A stretch of 64,000 bases of DNA from Actinomycetota bacterium (GTDB taxonomy: Bacteria > Actinomycetota > Actinomycetes > JACCUZ01): the NCBI GenBank assembly GCA_030841035.1, contig JAVEDI010000067.1, forward strand, positions 17,362 to 81,361, read 5' to 3'. The translations under genes were made by a program, and so were the position numbers. Positions 8,379 to 18,831 of the stretch are shown here, one piece after another. Position 1 is the stretch's first letter. Each line of letters opens with the position of its first letter. Below the pieces are notes generated by a model. That model was not told the origin of the DNA. It saw only the letters and a list, made by a program, of their open reading frames with translations, and made no database searches.

Positions 8379-8777
8379 GTGCCCACCACCCCGCTGCCCG
8401 AGCGCCTCCGCGCGATGCTCGACCGTCCCAACCCGGCGGTCATCACCACGCTGCGGGCCGACGGGCAGCCGGTGTCCGTGGCGACCTGGTACGTCCTCGA
8501 CGGCGACCGCGTGCTCGTCAACATGGACGAGGGCCGGCGCCGGCTGGACTACCTGCGCGACGATCCCCGCGTCTCGTTGACCGTGTTCGACGGCGACGAC
8601 TGGTACACCCACGTGAGCCTGCAGGGTCGGGTGACCGAGCTGTCCGCGGACGAGACGCTCGCCGGCATCGACCGGCTCGCCCTGCACTACACCGGCAGGG
8701 CTTTCGGCGCCCGCGACCGGCGCCGCGTCAACGCGTGGATAGAGATCGACCGCTGGCACGCCTGGACCGACGACTAG
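8379..8777 (+). CDS. PPOX-class pyridoxamine 5'-phosphate oxidase-like / F420-dependent protein
   Basis: The 132-residue protein has the split-barrel flavin-binding fold: PAVITTLRADGQPVSVATWY, an RVLVNMDEGRRRLDYLRDDP segment, and VSLTVFDGDDWYTHVSLQG. Proteins of this size belong to the Rv1155-like group of flavin/deazaflavin-dependent oxidoreductases, which bind FMN or F420 and reduce or protect small molecules. The GTG at 8379 is preceded by a strong GGAGGA sequence at the right distance. The natural substrate is unknown. Presence of an Fno-like gene nearby is compatible with F420 use, but this is inference. Confidence 0.85.
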   Translation: MPTTPLPERLRAMLDRPNPAVITTLRADGQPVSVATWYVLDGDRVLVNMDEGRRRLDYLRDDPRVSLTVFDGDDWYTHVSLQGRVTELSADETLAGIDRLALHYTGRAFGARDRRRVNAWIEIDRWHAWTDD

Positions 8778-8887
8778 GTCCGCGACGCGGATGCCCGCGG
8801 GCAGCACGGCCGTCACGTCGGCGCCTGATGGTCATGTGCGCACCGAGTGGTGGCCCGATGCACCGATCCGTCGCGCCACGTCTGCGG

Positions 8888-9688
<801 letters not shown>

Positions 9689-11011
9689 CTACGCCACCGC
9701 GTCGCCGAAGTCGCGGTCCTCGTCGAACGGGCCGACGACGGCCAACGTCGGCCGGGGGTGCAGCACGTCGGCCGCCACCTCGGTGACGTCGTCGAGGGTG
9801 ACGCTGTCGATACGCTCGATGATCTGGTCGACGGAGAGCAGCTCGCCGTAGACGAGCTCCGCCTTGCCGATGCGGCTCATGCGCGACCCGGTGTCCTCGA
9901 GGCCCAGCACCAGGGCGCCGCGCAGCTGGCCCTTGCCGCGTTCGAGCTCGTCACCGGTGATGCCGTGGGCCGCGACCTTCTCGAGCTCGTCGCGGCAGAT
10001 CGCGAGCACGTCGTCGACCTTGCGCGGGACACATCCCGCGTAGACGCCGAACAGCCCGGCGTCGGCGTACTGCGCGTGGTAGCTGTAGACCGAGTACGCC
10101 AGCCCCCGCTTCTCGCGCACCTCCTGGAAAAGCCGCGACGACATGCCGCCGCCCAGCGCAGCGTTCAGCACGCCCAGCGCGAAGCGCCGCTCGTCGCGCC
10201 GGCTCACGCCGGGGGTGCCGAGCACCACGTTCGCCTGCTCGGTGGTGCGCCGTACGACGCGAACGCCCCCCGCGACCGGGAGGCGGCGGTCACCCATGCG
10301 CGCCGCGGACGGCGCGGCCTGCAGATCGGCGAGGCCGGCCGTCGCGAAGGCCTTCTTCACCAGCCGTACGACGGCGGCGTGGTCGACGTTGCCGGCCACC
10401 GCGACGACCATGTCCTGGGCCCGGTAGCGGCGCCTGTAGTAGCCGGCGATCGCCGCGCGACCGATGGACTCGATGGAGTCCACGGTGCCGAGGACCGGCC
10501 GACCGAGCGGGCCGTCACCGAAAAGGACCTGGGCGAACTGGTCGTGGACCATGTCGGTGGGGTCGTCCTCGTGCATGGCGATCTCCTCGAGGATGACGCC
10601 ACGCTCCGACTCGACGTCGACACCCTTGATGACCGAGGACGTCACGAGGTCACAGACCACATCCACCGCCAGCGGCAGGTCCGTGTCGAGAACCCGCACG
10701 TAGAAGCAGGTGTACTCCTTGGACGTGAAGGCGTTCATCTCCCCGCCGACCGCGTCGACCGCCGAGGAGATGGACAACGCGTCGCGGCGCTTGGTGCCCT
10801 TGAACAGCAGGTGCTCGAGGTAGTGGGAGGCGCCGGCCAGTGAGGGCGCCTCGTCGCGTGAGCCGACCCCCACCCAGATGCCGACCGTCACGGACCGGAC
10901 GGTCGGCATCGCCTCGGTGATGATGCGCAGCCCGTTCGGGAGGACGGTGTGGCGGACGAGACCGCCACCACCGTCCCCCTTCTCGAGCGTGCGACTGGTG
11001 GAGCGAGGCAC
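9689..11011 (-). CDS. pepR: M16 family zinc metallopeptidase (processing-protease type)
   Basis: The 440-residue protein has the inverted zinc motif HYLEHLLFKGT (HxxEH) near residue 66 and the downstream acidic ligand region, followed by the second, catalytically inactive M16 half with the R/Y-containing segment EKRGLAYSVYSYHAQY. It matches the actinobacterial PepR family, located between pnp and dapB. The usual view is a cytoplasmic or membrane-associated oligopeptidase; targets are unknown. The frame is open into pnp, but the GTG at 11011, five bases after the pnp stop, gives the family's normal length and N-terminus (VPRSTSRTLE). Confidence 0.92.
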   Translation of the reverse strand: MPRSTSRTLEKGDGGGGLVRHTVLPNGLRIITEAMPTVRSVTVGIWVGVGSRDEAPSLAGASHYLEHLLFKGTKRRDALSISSAVDAVGGEMNAFTSKEYTCFYVRVLDTDLPLAVDVVCDLVTSSVIKGVDVESERGVILEEIAMHEDDPTDMVHDQFAQVLFGDGPLGRPVLGTVDSIESIGRAAIAGYYRRRYRAQDMVVAVAGNVDHAAVVRLVKKAFATAGLADLQAAPSAARMGDRRLPVAGGVRVVRRTTEQANVVLGTPGVSRRDERRFALGVLNAALGGGMSSRLFQEVREKRGLAYSVYSYHAQYADAGLFGVYAGCVPRKVDDVLAICRDELEKVAAHGITGDELERGKGQLRGALVLGLEDTGSRMSRIGKAELVYGELLSVDQIIERIDSVTLDDVTEVAADVLHPRPTLAVVGPFDEDRDFGDAVA

Positions 11012-11015
11012 AGGG

Positions 11016-13256
11016 TCAGCCCTGCGCCGGCTCGGCATCGGTCGGCGCGCTGTCCGCCGCCGGGCCGTCGGCCGACTCGTTCTCGACCGGCACGAGCGAG
11101 AGCTTGCCGCGCGAGTCGATCTCGGCGATCTGCACCTGCACCTTGTCTCCGACCTTGACGACGTCATCGACGTTGTCCACCCGCTTGCCGCCGGCGAGGG
11201 CGCGCAGCTTGGAGATGTGCAGCAGGCCGTCGCGACCGGGCACCAGCGAGACGAAGGCGCCGAACGTCGTCGTCTTGACGACGGTGCCGAGGTAACGCTC
11301 GCCGACCTCCGGCATCGTCGGGTTGGCGATGGCATTGATCATCGTGCGGGCCGCCTCGGCCTTGGGGCCGTCGGTCGCGCCGATGTAGATCGTGCCGTCG
11401 TCCTCGATGCTGATCTCGGCGCCGGTGTCGTCCTGGATCTGGTTGATCATCTTGCCCTTGGGCCCGATGACCGCGCCGATCTGGTCGACCGGGATCTTGA
11501 TCGAGATGATCCGCGGTGCGTGCGGCGACATCTCGTCGGGCTCGTCGATCGCCTCGTTCATGACGTCGAGGATGTACAGCCGGGCCTCCTTGGCCTGGGT
11601 GAGCGCCGAGGCGAGCACCGAGGCCGGGATGCCGTCGAGCTTGGTGTCGAGCTGGATCGCGGTCACGAACTCCTTGGTGCCGGCGACCTTGAAGTCCATG
11701 TCGCCGAAGGCGTCCTCGGCACCGAGGATGTCGGTCAGCGCCGCGTACTCGGTCCTGCCGTCCACCTCGTCGGACACCAGGCCCATGGCGATGCCGGCGA
11801 CCGACGCGCGCAGCGGCACGCCGGCGTTGAGCAGCGACATCGTCGAGGCGCAGACCGAGCCCATGGACGTCGAGCCGTTGGAGCTGAGCGCCTCGGACAC
11901 CTGGCGGATCGCGTAGGGGAACTCCTCGCGGGCGGGCAGCACCGGAAGCAGCGCCCGCTCGGCCAGCGCACCGTGACCGATCTCGCGACGCTTGGGCGAG
12001 CCCACGCGCCCGGTCTCACCGGTCGAGTAGGGCGGGAAGTTGTAGTTGTGCATGTAGCGCTTGCGGTTCTCGGGGTTCAGCGTGTCGATCATCTGCTCCA
12101 TGCGCAGCATGTTCAGCGTGGTGACACCGAGGATCTGCGTCTCGCCGCGCTCGAACAGCGCCGAGCCGTGGACCCGCGGCACGACCTCGACCTCGGCCGC
12201 GAGCGGGCGGATGTCGGACAGGCCGCGGCCGTCGATGCGGACCTTGTCGCGCAGGATGCGCTGACGCACGAGCTTCTTGGTGACGGCACGGAACGCCGCG
12301 CTGATCTCCTTCTCGCGTCCCTCGAACTGGGCGGCGAGCTTCTCCTTGGTGGAGTCCTTGATGCGGTCGAGCTCGGTCTCGCGCTCCTGCTTGCCGGCGA
12401 TCGTCAGCGCCTGCGCCAGCTCGTCCTGCACGAGGTTGAAGACCGCCTCGTAGACGTCGTCCTGGTAGTCCAGGAAGCGCGGGAACTCCAGCGTCGGCTT
12501 GGCGGCCTTGCCGGCCAGCTCGACCTGCGCCTCGCACAGCGTGCGGATGAACGGCTTGGCTGCCTCGAGGCCCTGGGCGACGATCTCCTCGGTCGGGGCG
12601 GTCTTGCCCTCGTTCTTGATCAGGTTCCAGGCGGTGGTGGTGGCCTCGGCCTCGACCATCATGATGGCGACGTCGTCACCGGCGATGCGGCCGGCGACGA
12701 CCATGTCGAAGACCGCCGAGCCGATCTGCTCGTGGGTCGGGAAGGCGACCCACTGGCCGTCGATGAGGGCCACGCGGGTGGCGCCGACCGGGCCGCTGAA
12801 CGGCAGGCCCGAGAGCTGCGTGGACGCCGACGCGGCGTTGATCGCGATGACGTCGTAGCGCTCGGCCGGGTCGAGGGCCAGCACGGTGATGACGACCTGG
12901 ACCTCGTTGCGCAGGCCCTTGGCGAACGTCGGGCGCAGCGGCCGGTCGATGAGCCGGCAGGTGAGGATGGCGTCCTCGCTGGGACGGCCTTCCCGACGGA
13001 AGAACGAGCCGGGGATGCGACCCGCGGCGTACATGCGCTCCTCGACGTCGACGGTCAGCGGGAAGAAGTCGAGCTGCTCCTTGGGGTGCTTGCCCGCCGT
13101 AGTGGCCGACAGGAGCATGGTGTCGTCGTCGAGGTACGCCGCGACCGAGCCGGCCGCCTGACGGGCGAGCCGACCGGTCTCGAAGCGGATGGTGCGCGTG
13201 CCGTGCGAGCCGTTGTCGATGACGGCCTCGGACGTGTGGATGTTCTGACCCTCCAT
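11016..13256 (-). CDS. pnp: Polynucleotide phosphorylase / guanosine pentaphosphate synthetase
   Basis: PNPase degrades RNA phosphorolytically 3' to 5'; in actinobacteria the same enzyme (GpsI) has been linked to pppGpp synthesis. The 746-residue protein has two RNase PH cores, the second with [18 protein letters not shown] and [17 protein letters not shown] around the catalytic acids. An alpha-helical linker lies between them, then a KH domain ([12 protein letters not shown]) and an S1 domain ([20 protein letters not shown]), and a short acidic tail follows. AGGAG eight bases before the ATG supports the start. It follows rpsO across a 228-base leader that can fold into a long hairpin, suggesting autoregulation through RNA cleavage as known for rpsO-pnp operons. 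Confidence 0.97.
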   Translation of the reverse strand: MEGQNIHTSEAVIDNGSHGTRTIRFETGRLARQAAGSVAAYLDDDTMLLSATTAGKHPKEQLDFFPLTVDVEERMYAAGRIPGSFFRREGRPSEDAILTCRLIDRPLRPTFAKGLRNEVQVVITVLALDPAERYDVIAINAASASTQLSGLPFSGPVGATRVALIDGQWVAFPTHEQIGSAVFDMVVAGRIAGDDVAIMMVEAEATTTAWNLIKNEGKTAPTEEIVAQGLEAAKPFIRTLCEAQVELAGKAAKPTLEFPRFLDYQDDVYEAVFNLVQDELAQALTIAGKQERETELDRIKDSTKEKLAAQFEGREKEISAAFRAVTKKLVRQRILRDKVRIDGRGLSDIRPLAAEVEVVPRVHGSALFERGETQILGVTTLNMLRMEQMIDTLNPENRKRYMHNYNFPPYSTGETGRVGSPKRREIGHGALAERALLPVLPAREEFPYAIRQVSEALSSNGSTSMGSVCASTMSLLNAGVPLRASVAGIAMGLVSDEVDGRTEYAALTDILGAEDAFGDMDFKVAGTKEFVTAIQLDTKLDGIPASVLASALTQAKEARLYILDVMNEAIDEPDEMSPHAPRIISIKIPVDQIGAVIGPKGKMINQIQDDTGAEISIEDDGTIYIGATDGPKAEAARTMINAIANPTMPEVGERYLGTVVKTTTFGAFVSLVPGRDGLLHISKLRALAGGKRVDNVDDVVKVGDKVQVQIAEIDSRGKLSLVPVENESADGPAADSAPTDAEPAQG

Positions 13257-13309
13257 GGGTCACTCTCCTGTTCCTTCATGGGAGCAGGACCGCGGCGGGC
13301 TGTGTGACG

Positions 13310-13372
13310 CCGGTCTTCGATGGAAGCCCTCGCGGCGCTGGGCGCTTCGCGGGGGCCACTACCGAGGACCGG
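13310..13372 (-). promoter_or_regulatory. Long imperfect hairpin in the rpsO-pnp intergenic leader
   Basis: In the message the outer arms are bases 13372-13363 (CCGGTCCTCG) and 13319-13310 (CGAAGACCGG), ten pairs with one mismatch. Inside them, 13348-13340 (GAAGCGCCC) pairs with 13329-13323 (GGGCTTC) with one bulged G. The stem is the size of an RNase III substrate. In other bacteria the rpsO-pnp intergenic stem is cut by RNase III and drives PNPase autoregulation; the same role here is inference. Confidence 0.5.
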
Positions 13373-13484
13373 CCGGCTTGCGCGGCCCGGATCCGTGCGT
13401 GGTCGATCTTCAGTTGTGGCATACGACGACGGGAGCGGCGACAGGCGTCACGGGAGACGGTGCCGCCGCTGACGGATCGCCGTA

Positions 13485-13754
13485 CTAGCGGCGGAGGCCG
13501 AGCTTCTCGATCAACGCGCGGTAGCGGTTGATGTCCTTCTTGGCCAGGTAGTTGAGCAGCCGGCGGCGACGGCCCACCAGCAGCAGCAGACCGCGACGCG
13601 AGTGGTGGTCGTGCTTGTGGTCGCGCAGGTGCTCGGTCAGGTCGGAGATGCGACGCGTCAGCATCGCCACCTGGACCTCGGGAGAGCCGGTGTCGGCCTC
13701 GCTCTCGCCGTGCTCGGCGATGATGGACTTCTTGGTGGTGGTGTCGAGCGCCAC
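13485..13754 (-). CDS. rpsO: 30S ribosomal protein S15
   Basis: The 89-residue product is exactly the usual S15 length. It begins (V)[15 protein letters not shown] and contains [16 protein letters not shown], the 16S-binding [18 protein letters not shown] segment and the C-terminal [12 protein letters not shown]. It binds the three-way junction of helices 20-22 of 16S rRNA and starts platform assembly. GTG at 13754 was chosen because it matches the family N-terminus and has GAGGAG upstream; the open frame continues 21 codons further but without family similarity. It lies between ribF and pnp. Confidence 0.97.
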   Translation of the reverse strand: MALDTTTKKSIIAEHGESEADTGSPEVQVAMLTRRISDLTEHLRDHKHDHHSRRGLLLLVGRRRRLLNYLAKKDINRYRALIEKLGLRR

Positions 13755-13947
13755 GTCACTCCTCTGTGAGTACTTCGCGGTGAGCTCCGCCCGGTCTGGA
13801 TCACGGGGGATGAACAAGGCTCACGCCGTCGGCACGGCAATGTGCCACGGTACCAGTCCGGCCCCCTGATCCCGAAACCGCCGCCGGACCGGCCGGAGAC
13901 GTATCGCCGCAGGTCAGAGGCCGCAGCCCGGGCAGCCGGTGATCCCG

Positions 13948-14877
13948 TCAGCCGCCCACCAGGAGCGCGCGCGCCCGCTCGACGTCCCGGCGCATCTGCT
14001 CGAGCAGCGCGTCGACCCCGGCGAAGCGCACGGTCTCGCGCAGCCGCTGGAGGAACTCCACGCCCACCTGCTCGCCGTACAGCTCGAGGTCTTCGCGGTC
14101 GAGGACGTATGCCTCGACCTGCCGCGACGTCCCCCCGAAGGTGGGGTTGGTGCCGATGGAGACCGCCGCGGGCAGCCGCTCGCCCGACGCGCGGACCAGC
14201 CAGCCGGCGTAGACGCCGTCCACGGGCACCGCGATCGCCGGGTCGGCGTCCAGGTTGGCCGTGGGAAAGCCGAGGTCGCGCCCGCGCTGGTCGCCCTGCA
14301 CGACCGGTCCGTCGATCCGGTGCAGCCTCCCGAGCGCCTCGGCGGCGGCCGCCACGTCGCCTTCCGCCAGGCACTGACGAACGTAGGTGGAGGACCAGAC
14401 GACCTCGTCACGGGCGAGGCTCACCGGGTGGCTCGTGAAGCCGTACGTCGGCCCCAGCTGCGCGAGCGTGTCCACGGTGCCGGCCGCCCGGTGGCCGAAG
14501 CGGAAGTTCTGCCCGACGCGGACCTCGGTCGCGTGCAGCGCCTCGGCGAGGACCTGGCGCACGAACTGCTCGGGCGTCTGGTGGGCGAGGTCGGTGGTGA
14601 ACGGCAGGACCAGGGTCGTGTCGACGCCCCGCTGGGCGAGCAGCTCGAGCCTGCGGTCGAGCGTCGTGAGCGCCAGCGGGGCGGAACCGCGGTGGATGAC
14701 GCTCATCGGGTGGGGGTCGAAGCTGACGACCGCGGAGCGCGCACCGGTCTCCCGCGCCCGCGAGACCACCAGGTCGATGACGTGCTGATGACCGCGGTGC
14801 ACGCCGTCGAAGTTCCCGACGGTGACCACGGACCGCTCGACGCCCTCGACCTCCTCGAGACCGCGCCAGACCTGCAC
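13948..14877 (-). CDS. ribF: Bifunctional riboflavin kinase / FAD synthetase
   Basis: RibF converts riboflavin to FMN and then FAD. The 309-residue protein has an N-terminal nucleotidyltransferase domain with VVTVGNFDGVHRGHQH and the SFDPHP strand, and VGQNFRFGHRAAG near residue 125. The C-terminal flavokinase domain has VVQGDQRGRDLGFPTANL, GVYAGWLV and SIGTNPTFGG. The GTG start at 14877 has GGGGAGG upstream and fits the family; the open frame reaches further but the extra 29 residues are Cys/Trp/Arg-rich noise. It heads the ribF-rpsO-pnp-pepR-dapB part of the run. Confidence 0.96.
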   Translation of the reverse strand: MQVWRGLEEVEGVERSVVTVGNFDGVHRGHQHVIDLVVSRARETGARSAVVSFDPHPMSVIHRGSAPLALTTLDRRLELLAQRGVDTTLVLPFTTDLAHQTPEQFVRQVLAEALHATEVRVGQNFRFGHRAAGTVDTLAQLGPTYGFTSHPVSLARDEVVWSSTYVRQCLAEGDVAAAAEALGRLHRIDGPVVQGDQRGRDLGFPTANLDADPAIAVPVDGVYAGWLVRASGERLPAAVSIGTNPTFGGTSRQVEAYVLDREDLELYGEQVGVEFLQRLRETVRFAGVDALLEQMRRDVERARALLVGG

Positions 14878-14932
14878 CGACCCACACCTCCCCTGATCGC
14901 CGTGACCGGCGGCCCAGCGTAGGGGGCGCTCG

Positions 14933-16612
14933 TCAGCGGCGGGGCAGCACCAGCAGGGCGTCACCGACCGGGCGCTGCCCCGAGGGGTCCGACGGCCGGT
15001 TGCGGACCGTCCGTCCCGTCACCAGGGTGCTCGAGCCGCCGCCGTCGAGGTTCATGGCGTCGCGCAGGCCGAGCGACTGCGCCACCTGGCCGGCCTCGCG
15101 CAGGGTCAGGCCCAGGCTCCTCGTGCTCCGCCCGTCGACCACGATCAGGACGGTGCGGCCCCTGTCGTCGGTGCCGGCGACGGTGCGCGGGTTCCGCTTG
15201 GCGGAGAACCCGTAGTAGAAGCTCGGGTTCCGGACGAAGCCGTCGCGCCACGCGGTGACCCGCAGCGCCCCGCCGCGCACCAGGACCGGCCCCCCGTTGA
15301 CCACGGAGGTCCCGGAGGCGGGACTGAACGCTCGGCCGCCCACCGTGCTCAGCCGGGACCGCACGACGAGGCGGCGGCCCGGGGCGGCCACGGCGCGCAA
15401 CCGCTGGGCGAGCTGCCCGGTCGCCTGCACGGTCGCCCCGCCCGGGGGGACCGGGCCGCCGCGGCGCGGGCGCACCGTGCGCACGACACCGCGCCGGTCG
15501 AGGACCGCCTCGGCCCCGGCGCCGCTCGGCGTCCTGGCCCCGTAGGCGGGGGTGAACAGCACCGCCTCGGTGGCGTCGGTGCAGGTCACGTCGTGCCGGG
15601 GCGCGGAGGTCGGCTGGTCGTCGGGCGTGCCGCCGCAGCTGCGGATCAGGCCCGGGACGCGGTTGACCCCGTCCAGCGGCAGCCGCTGCTGCCCCCGCTG
15701 CACCCGGCCCCTCCAGCGCAGCCGCAGGATCTGGCTGCCGCCGTCGCGGCGTACGACGAGGCCGGGGCGCCCGTTGACCGCCTCGCTCAGCACCCGTCCG
15801 GCGTACACGCCGACGCCTGCCGGGTCACCGGGAGCGCCCGCCTCGGGGTCGAGCACGAAGTAGCCGGCGTTGACGCCGGCCCTGGCGCGGGCCCGCGCAA
15901 CCAGCGCGCTCGTGGTCTCGCGATGCACGATGTCCGGTCCGTGCGAGGCGACGAGCCGCCCGGTGAAGGCCCGGGGGTCGATCGTGAGCACCCAGACCCG
16001 CCAGGGGCCCTGGTCGTCGGCGCGACCGTCCCAGCCGCCGAACACGCTCGTCGCAGCGAAGCCGGCGCCGCGGACCCGCGCCAGCTCGCCGTCCGATGCT
16101 GCCTGGTCGGCGAAGGCGCCCACCCGGACCCGGAAGCCCAGCCGGCCACCGGCGAAGTCCGCGACCGGCGCCGTCACGACCTCCTCCACGCGCGCGGCGA
16201 AGCCCTGCGCCTGCAGCCGGGCGGCCAGCGCGTCGGCACCCGGCTGGCTCGACAGCGCCGTGCTCGGCGCGTCCGGGTCCGGCGAGCCGGCGCGCCGCGG
16301 GACGGCCACCTCCACCGTCCACCCGTCGGCGGGGTCGGGTCGGCCGCGCACGATGGTGGTCAGCGTGACGCCGCGCTGCAGGGTGCGGGTCCTGCGGGTC
16401 TCCGGCAGGCCCGGCGGCCCGAGCGGCAGAGCGCCGGTGCGTACGGGGTCGCCGGCCCGCGTCGCGGCGGCGGCCTGCCCGTGCGTCGCGCCCGCACCGG
16501 GCGCGGCCGTGCCGGCCGCTGCCACGACCCCGCCGCCCCCCAGCGCGAGGACCGTGACGACGAGCAGGACCGGGCGTGACCCCAAGCGGCGCATGTCGAG
16601 AAAAATAGACAT
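14933..16612 (-). CDS. Exported SPOR-like / phosphodiester glycosidase (NAGPA) domain protein
   Basis: The 559-residue protein has an N-terminal basic segment and a hydrophobic helix (LLVVTVLALGGGGVVAAAG) acting as signal peptide or anchor. A region of about 130 residues follows with SPOR-like repeats (ADALAARLQAQGFAARVE and FRVRVGAFADQAASDGEL), which in other proteins bind peptidoglycan glycan strands. The C-terminal half is a phosphodiester glycosidase domain: ARAGVNAGYFVLD, GVNRVPG, SVVNGGPVLVRGG and AMNLDGGGSSTLVTG. Such domains remove GlcNAc or related caps from phosphodiesters, possibly in cell-wall polymers or exopolysaccharide. The start at 16612 follows CGGAG by eight bases; an internal ATG at 16594 is also possible. 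It sits with kynU between truB and ribF. Confidence 0.85.
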   Translation of the reverse strand: MSIFLDMRRLGSRPVLLVVTVLALGGGGVVAAAGTAAPGAGATHGQAAAATRAGDPVRTGALPLGPPGLPETRRTRTLQRGVTLTTIVRGRPDPADGWTVEVAVPRRAGSPDPDAPSTALSSQPGADALAARLQAQGFAARVEEVVTAPVADFAGGRLGFRVRVGAFADQAASDGELARVRGAGFAATSVFGGWDGRADDQGPWRVWVLTIDPRAFTGRLVASHGPDIVHRETTSALVARARARAGVNAGYFVLDPEAGAPGDPAGVGVYAGRVLSEAVNGRPGLVVRRDGGSQILRLRWRGRVQRGQQRLPLDGVNRVPGLIRSCGGTPDDQPTSAPRHDVTCTDATEAVLFTPAYGARTPSGAGAEAVLDRRGVVRTVRPRRGGPVPPGGATVQATGQLAQRLRAVAAPGRRLVVRSRLSTVGGRAFSPASGTSVVNGGPVLVRGGALRVTAWRDGFVRNPSFYYGFSAKRNPRTVAGTDDRGRTVLIVVDGRSTRSLGLTLREAGQVAQSLGLRDAMNLDGGGSSTLVTGRTVRNRPSDPSGQRPVGDALLVLPRR

Positions 16613-16653
16613 CACGGGCTCCGGCCGCACCTCGGGGAGGCCGCGGCCCTCGA

Positions 16654-17901
16654 TCAGGTGACGGTCGTGCGCACGGCGTACCGCTCGTCGTGCTGCTCGC
16701 CTGCCGTGACGACGGCCACCAGGTGCTCGACCGCGGTGACGACGTCGACGTGCCGCACGTACAGCGGCGCGAAGCCGAGCCGGGCGAGATCGGGCTGGCG
16801 GAAGTCGCCGATCACCCCGCGGGCGATCAGGGCCCGCACCACGGCGGAGGCCTGCGGGTGGCGCAGCGAGACCTGGCTGCCGCGCTCGGCGTCGGTGCGT
16901 GGTGTGACCACCTCGAAGCCGAGCGGCGCCAGCACGTCGTCGGCCAGGGAGATGAACAGTCCGGTCAGCGACAGGCTCTTCTGCCGCACCTGTGACATGT
17001 CCAGGCCGTCGAACACGGTCAGTGCGGCCTCCAGCGCCAGCAGGGACAGCATCGGCGGCGTGCCGCAGCGGAACCTGTCGATGCCCGCTGCCGGCTCGTA
17101 GGAGCCCTCCAGCGCGAACGGGCGGGCGTGACCGGTCCAGCCGGGAAGCGGCGTACGCATGGCGCCGTGGTGGCGGGTCGCCGCCATGACGTACGCCGGT
17201 GCCCCCGGCCCGCCGTTCAGGTACTTGTAACCGCAGCCGACCGCGAAGTCGACGTCGCAGTCGTCGAGCCGGACGGGCAGCACCCCCGCCGAGTGCGACA
17301 GGTCCCACGCCATGAGAGCGCCCGCCTCGTGGACCTCTCGCGTGATGGCAGCCATGTCGTGGGCCCGGCCGGTGCGGTAGTCGACGTGGGAGTAGGACAC
17401 CAGAGCGACCCGGTGGTCGAGAGCCGCACCGACGTCGCCCGGCTCGACCCGCCGTACGTCGAGGCCGAGCAGCTGCCCCACGGAGTCGGCGATGTACAGG
17501 TCGGCCGGAAAGTTTCCCGGCTCGATCAGCAGCACGCGGCGCCCAGGTCGCAGCCCGAGGGCAGCGACCAGCACCTTGAACAGGTTGACCGACGTGGAGT
17601 CGGCGACGAGCACCTCGTCGTCACCGGCACCGACCAGGCGGGCGAGCCGTGCGCCGACGCGCCGTGGCGCGTCCCACCAGTCGTTGACGTTCCACGACCC
17701 GATCAGGTCGCAGCCCCACTGGCGCTCGACGACGTCGCGGGTCACCTCGGGGACCGCTGCGGGCAGGGCGCCGAGGGAGTTGCCGTCGAGGTAGACGACG
17801 TCGTCGGACAACCGGAACCCGTCGCGGGTGTGCGCGAGCGGGTCGAGGAGGTCCAGCCGGACAGCGTGCCGGCGCGCCGCGGTGAGGTCCACGAGACGCA
17901 C
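16654..17901 (-). CDS. kynU: Kynureninase
   Basis: Kynureninase cleaves kynurenine or 3-hydroxykynurenine to anthranilate or 3-hydroxyanthranilate plus alanine, using PLP. The 415-residue fold-type I protein has VYLDGNSLGALP near residue 37, the QWGCDLIGSWN and WWDAPRRVG segments, the cofactor contact DSTSVNLFK, and SYSHVDYRTGRAHDM. The PLP lysine lies in FAVGCGYKYLNGGPG. All marks of the family are present. Tryptophan 2,3-dioxygenase and kynurenine formamidase are not in the window. The gene lies between truB and the SPOR/glycosidase gene, 43 bases after truB and in the same direction, so it may be co-transcribed with translation genes. Confidence 0.95.
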   Translation of the reverse strand: MRLVDLTAARRHAVRLDLLDPLAHTRDGFRLSDDVVYLDGNSLGALPAAVPEVTRDVVERQWGCDLIGSWNVNDWWDAPRRVGARLARLVGAGDDEVLVADSTSVNLFKVLVAALGLRPGRRVLLIEPGNFPADLYIADSVGQLLGLDVRRVEPGDVGAALDHRVALVSYSHVDYRTGRAHDMAAITREVHEAGALMAWDLSHSAGVLPVRLDDCDVDFAVGCGYKYLNGGPGAPAYVMAATRHHGAMRTPLPGWTGHARPFALEGSYEPAAGIDRFRCGTPPMLSLLALEAALTVFDGLDMSQVRQKSLSLTGLFISLADDVLAPLGFEVVTPRTDAERGSQVSLRHPQASAVVRALIARGVIGDFRQPDLARLGFAPLYVRHVDVVTAVEHLVAVVTAGEQHDERYAVRTTVT

Positions 17902-17944
17902 CCTAGAACCGCTGCGCCACCTCGGGTGCGGCCACGGGAGGACG

Positions 17945-18829
17945 TCAGACGAACACCGCGGTCGGCTTGGCCCGCCCGTCGCGCTCCTCCACCAGGGCGA
18001 GGAAGGCCCCGTCGGGTCCGAGCACCGCCACCGGGCCGGGGCCCATCCCCAGCGCCGGCAACGGACCGCCGTGCGAGATCACCACGGCTGCGGCGGCGTC
18101 GACCTCGCGGACCGGGAACGCCGCGCGCACCGCGGCCGCCATCGGCAGCACGTCGAGCTCGACCTCGAGCTGCTCGAGCGTGCGCGACGCGTCCAGGTCG
18201 TAGGGCCCTACCCGGGTACGGCGCAGCGCCCTGAGGTGACCGCCCACCCCCAGCGCCGCGCCGAGGTCCCGGGCCAGCGCCCGTACGTAGGTGCCGCTGG
18301 AGCAGACGAGCGACACGTCGACGTCGACGGAGTCGCCGGTGCGCCGCACGGCGAGCACCTCGAACTGCGACACGACGACGGGCCGGGCGGCCAGCGTGAC
18401 CTCGTCACCGGCCCGCACCCGCCGGTAGGCCCGCTCGCCGTCGACCTTGATGGCGCTGACCGAGGAGGGCACCTGCTCGATCGCGCCGGTGAGCGCGGCC
18501 ACGCCCTCGCGGATCGCCTGCTCGGTGACCTCACCGGCGGACGTCGTGGCGGTGACCTCGCCCTCGGCGTCGTCGGTCAGCGTCGACGCCCCCAGCCGGA
18601 TCGTGGCGTCGTAGGCCTTCTCGGTGAGAGTGAGATGGCCGAGCAGCCGGGTGGCCTTGCCCAGTCCCAGCACGAGGACGCCGGTCGCCATCGGGTCCAG
18701 CGTCCCGGCATGGCCGACCCGGCGCGTGCCGGCCAGCCGTCGCGTACGCGCGACGACGTCGTGGGAGGTCCAGCCGGCCGGCTTGTCGACGACGAGCAGG
18801 CCGTCGGTGGGCCCACCGGCGGAGCCCAT
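17945..18829 (-). CDS. truB: tRNA pseudouridine(55) synthase
   Basis: TruB makes pseudouridine 55 in the T-loop of tRNAs. The 294-residue protein has GLLVVDKPAGWTSHDVV at the N-terminus and the catalytic aspartate in VGHAGTLDPMATGVLVLGLG. The YDATIRLGASTLTDDAEGE strand and the YVRALARDLGAALGVGGHL helix region follow, and a short C-terminal PUA-like extension ends the protein. It starts two bases after the rbfA stop, the standard rbfA-truB pairing. Confidence 0.96.
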   Translation of the reverse strand: MGSAGGPTDGLLVVDKPAGWTSHDVVARTRRLAGTRRVGHAGTLDPMATGVLVLGLGKATRLLGHLTLTEKAYDATIRLGASTLTDDAEGEVTATTSAGEVTEQAIREGVAALTGAIEQVPSSVSAIKVDGERAYRRVRAGDEVTLAARPVVVSQFEVLAVRRTGDSVDVDVSLVCSSGTYVRALARDLGAALGVGGHLRALRRTRVGPYDLDASRTLEQLEVELDVLPMAAAVRAAFPVREVDAAAAVVISHGGPLPALGMGPGPVAVLGPDGAFLALVEERDGRAKPTAVFV

Positions 18830-18831
18830 CG

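Noticed and set aside
8778..8887. Terminator between the PPOX gene and dapB
   Set aside because: A short TCCGCG-A-CGCGGA dyad exists but its loop is one base, so it cannot form a normal hairpin.
10878..13307. A plus-strand frame of 809 codons opposite pnp
   Set aside because: Shadow of pnp; no domains, composition is antisense-like.
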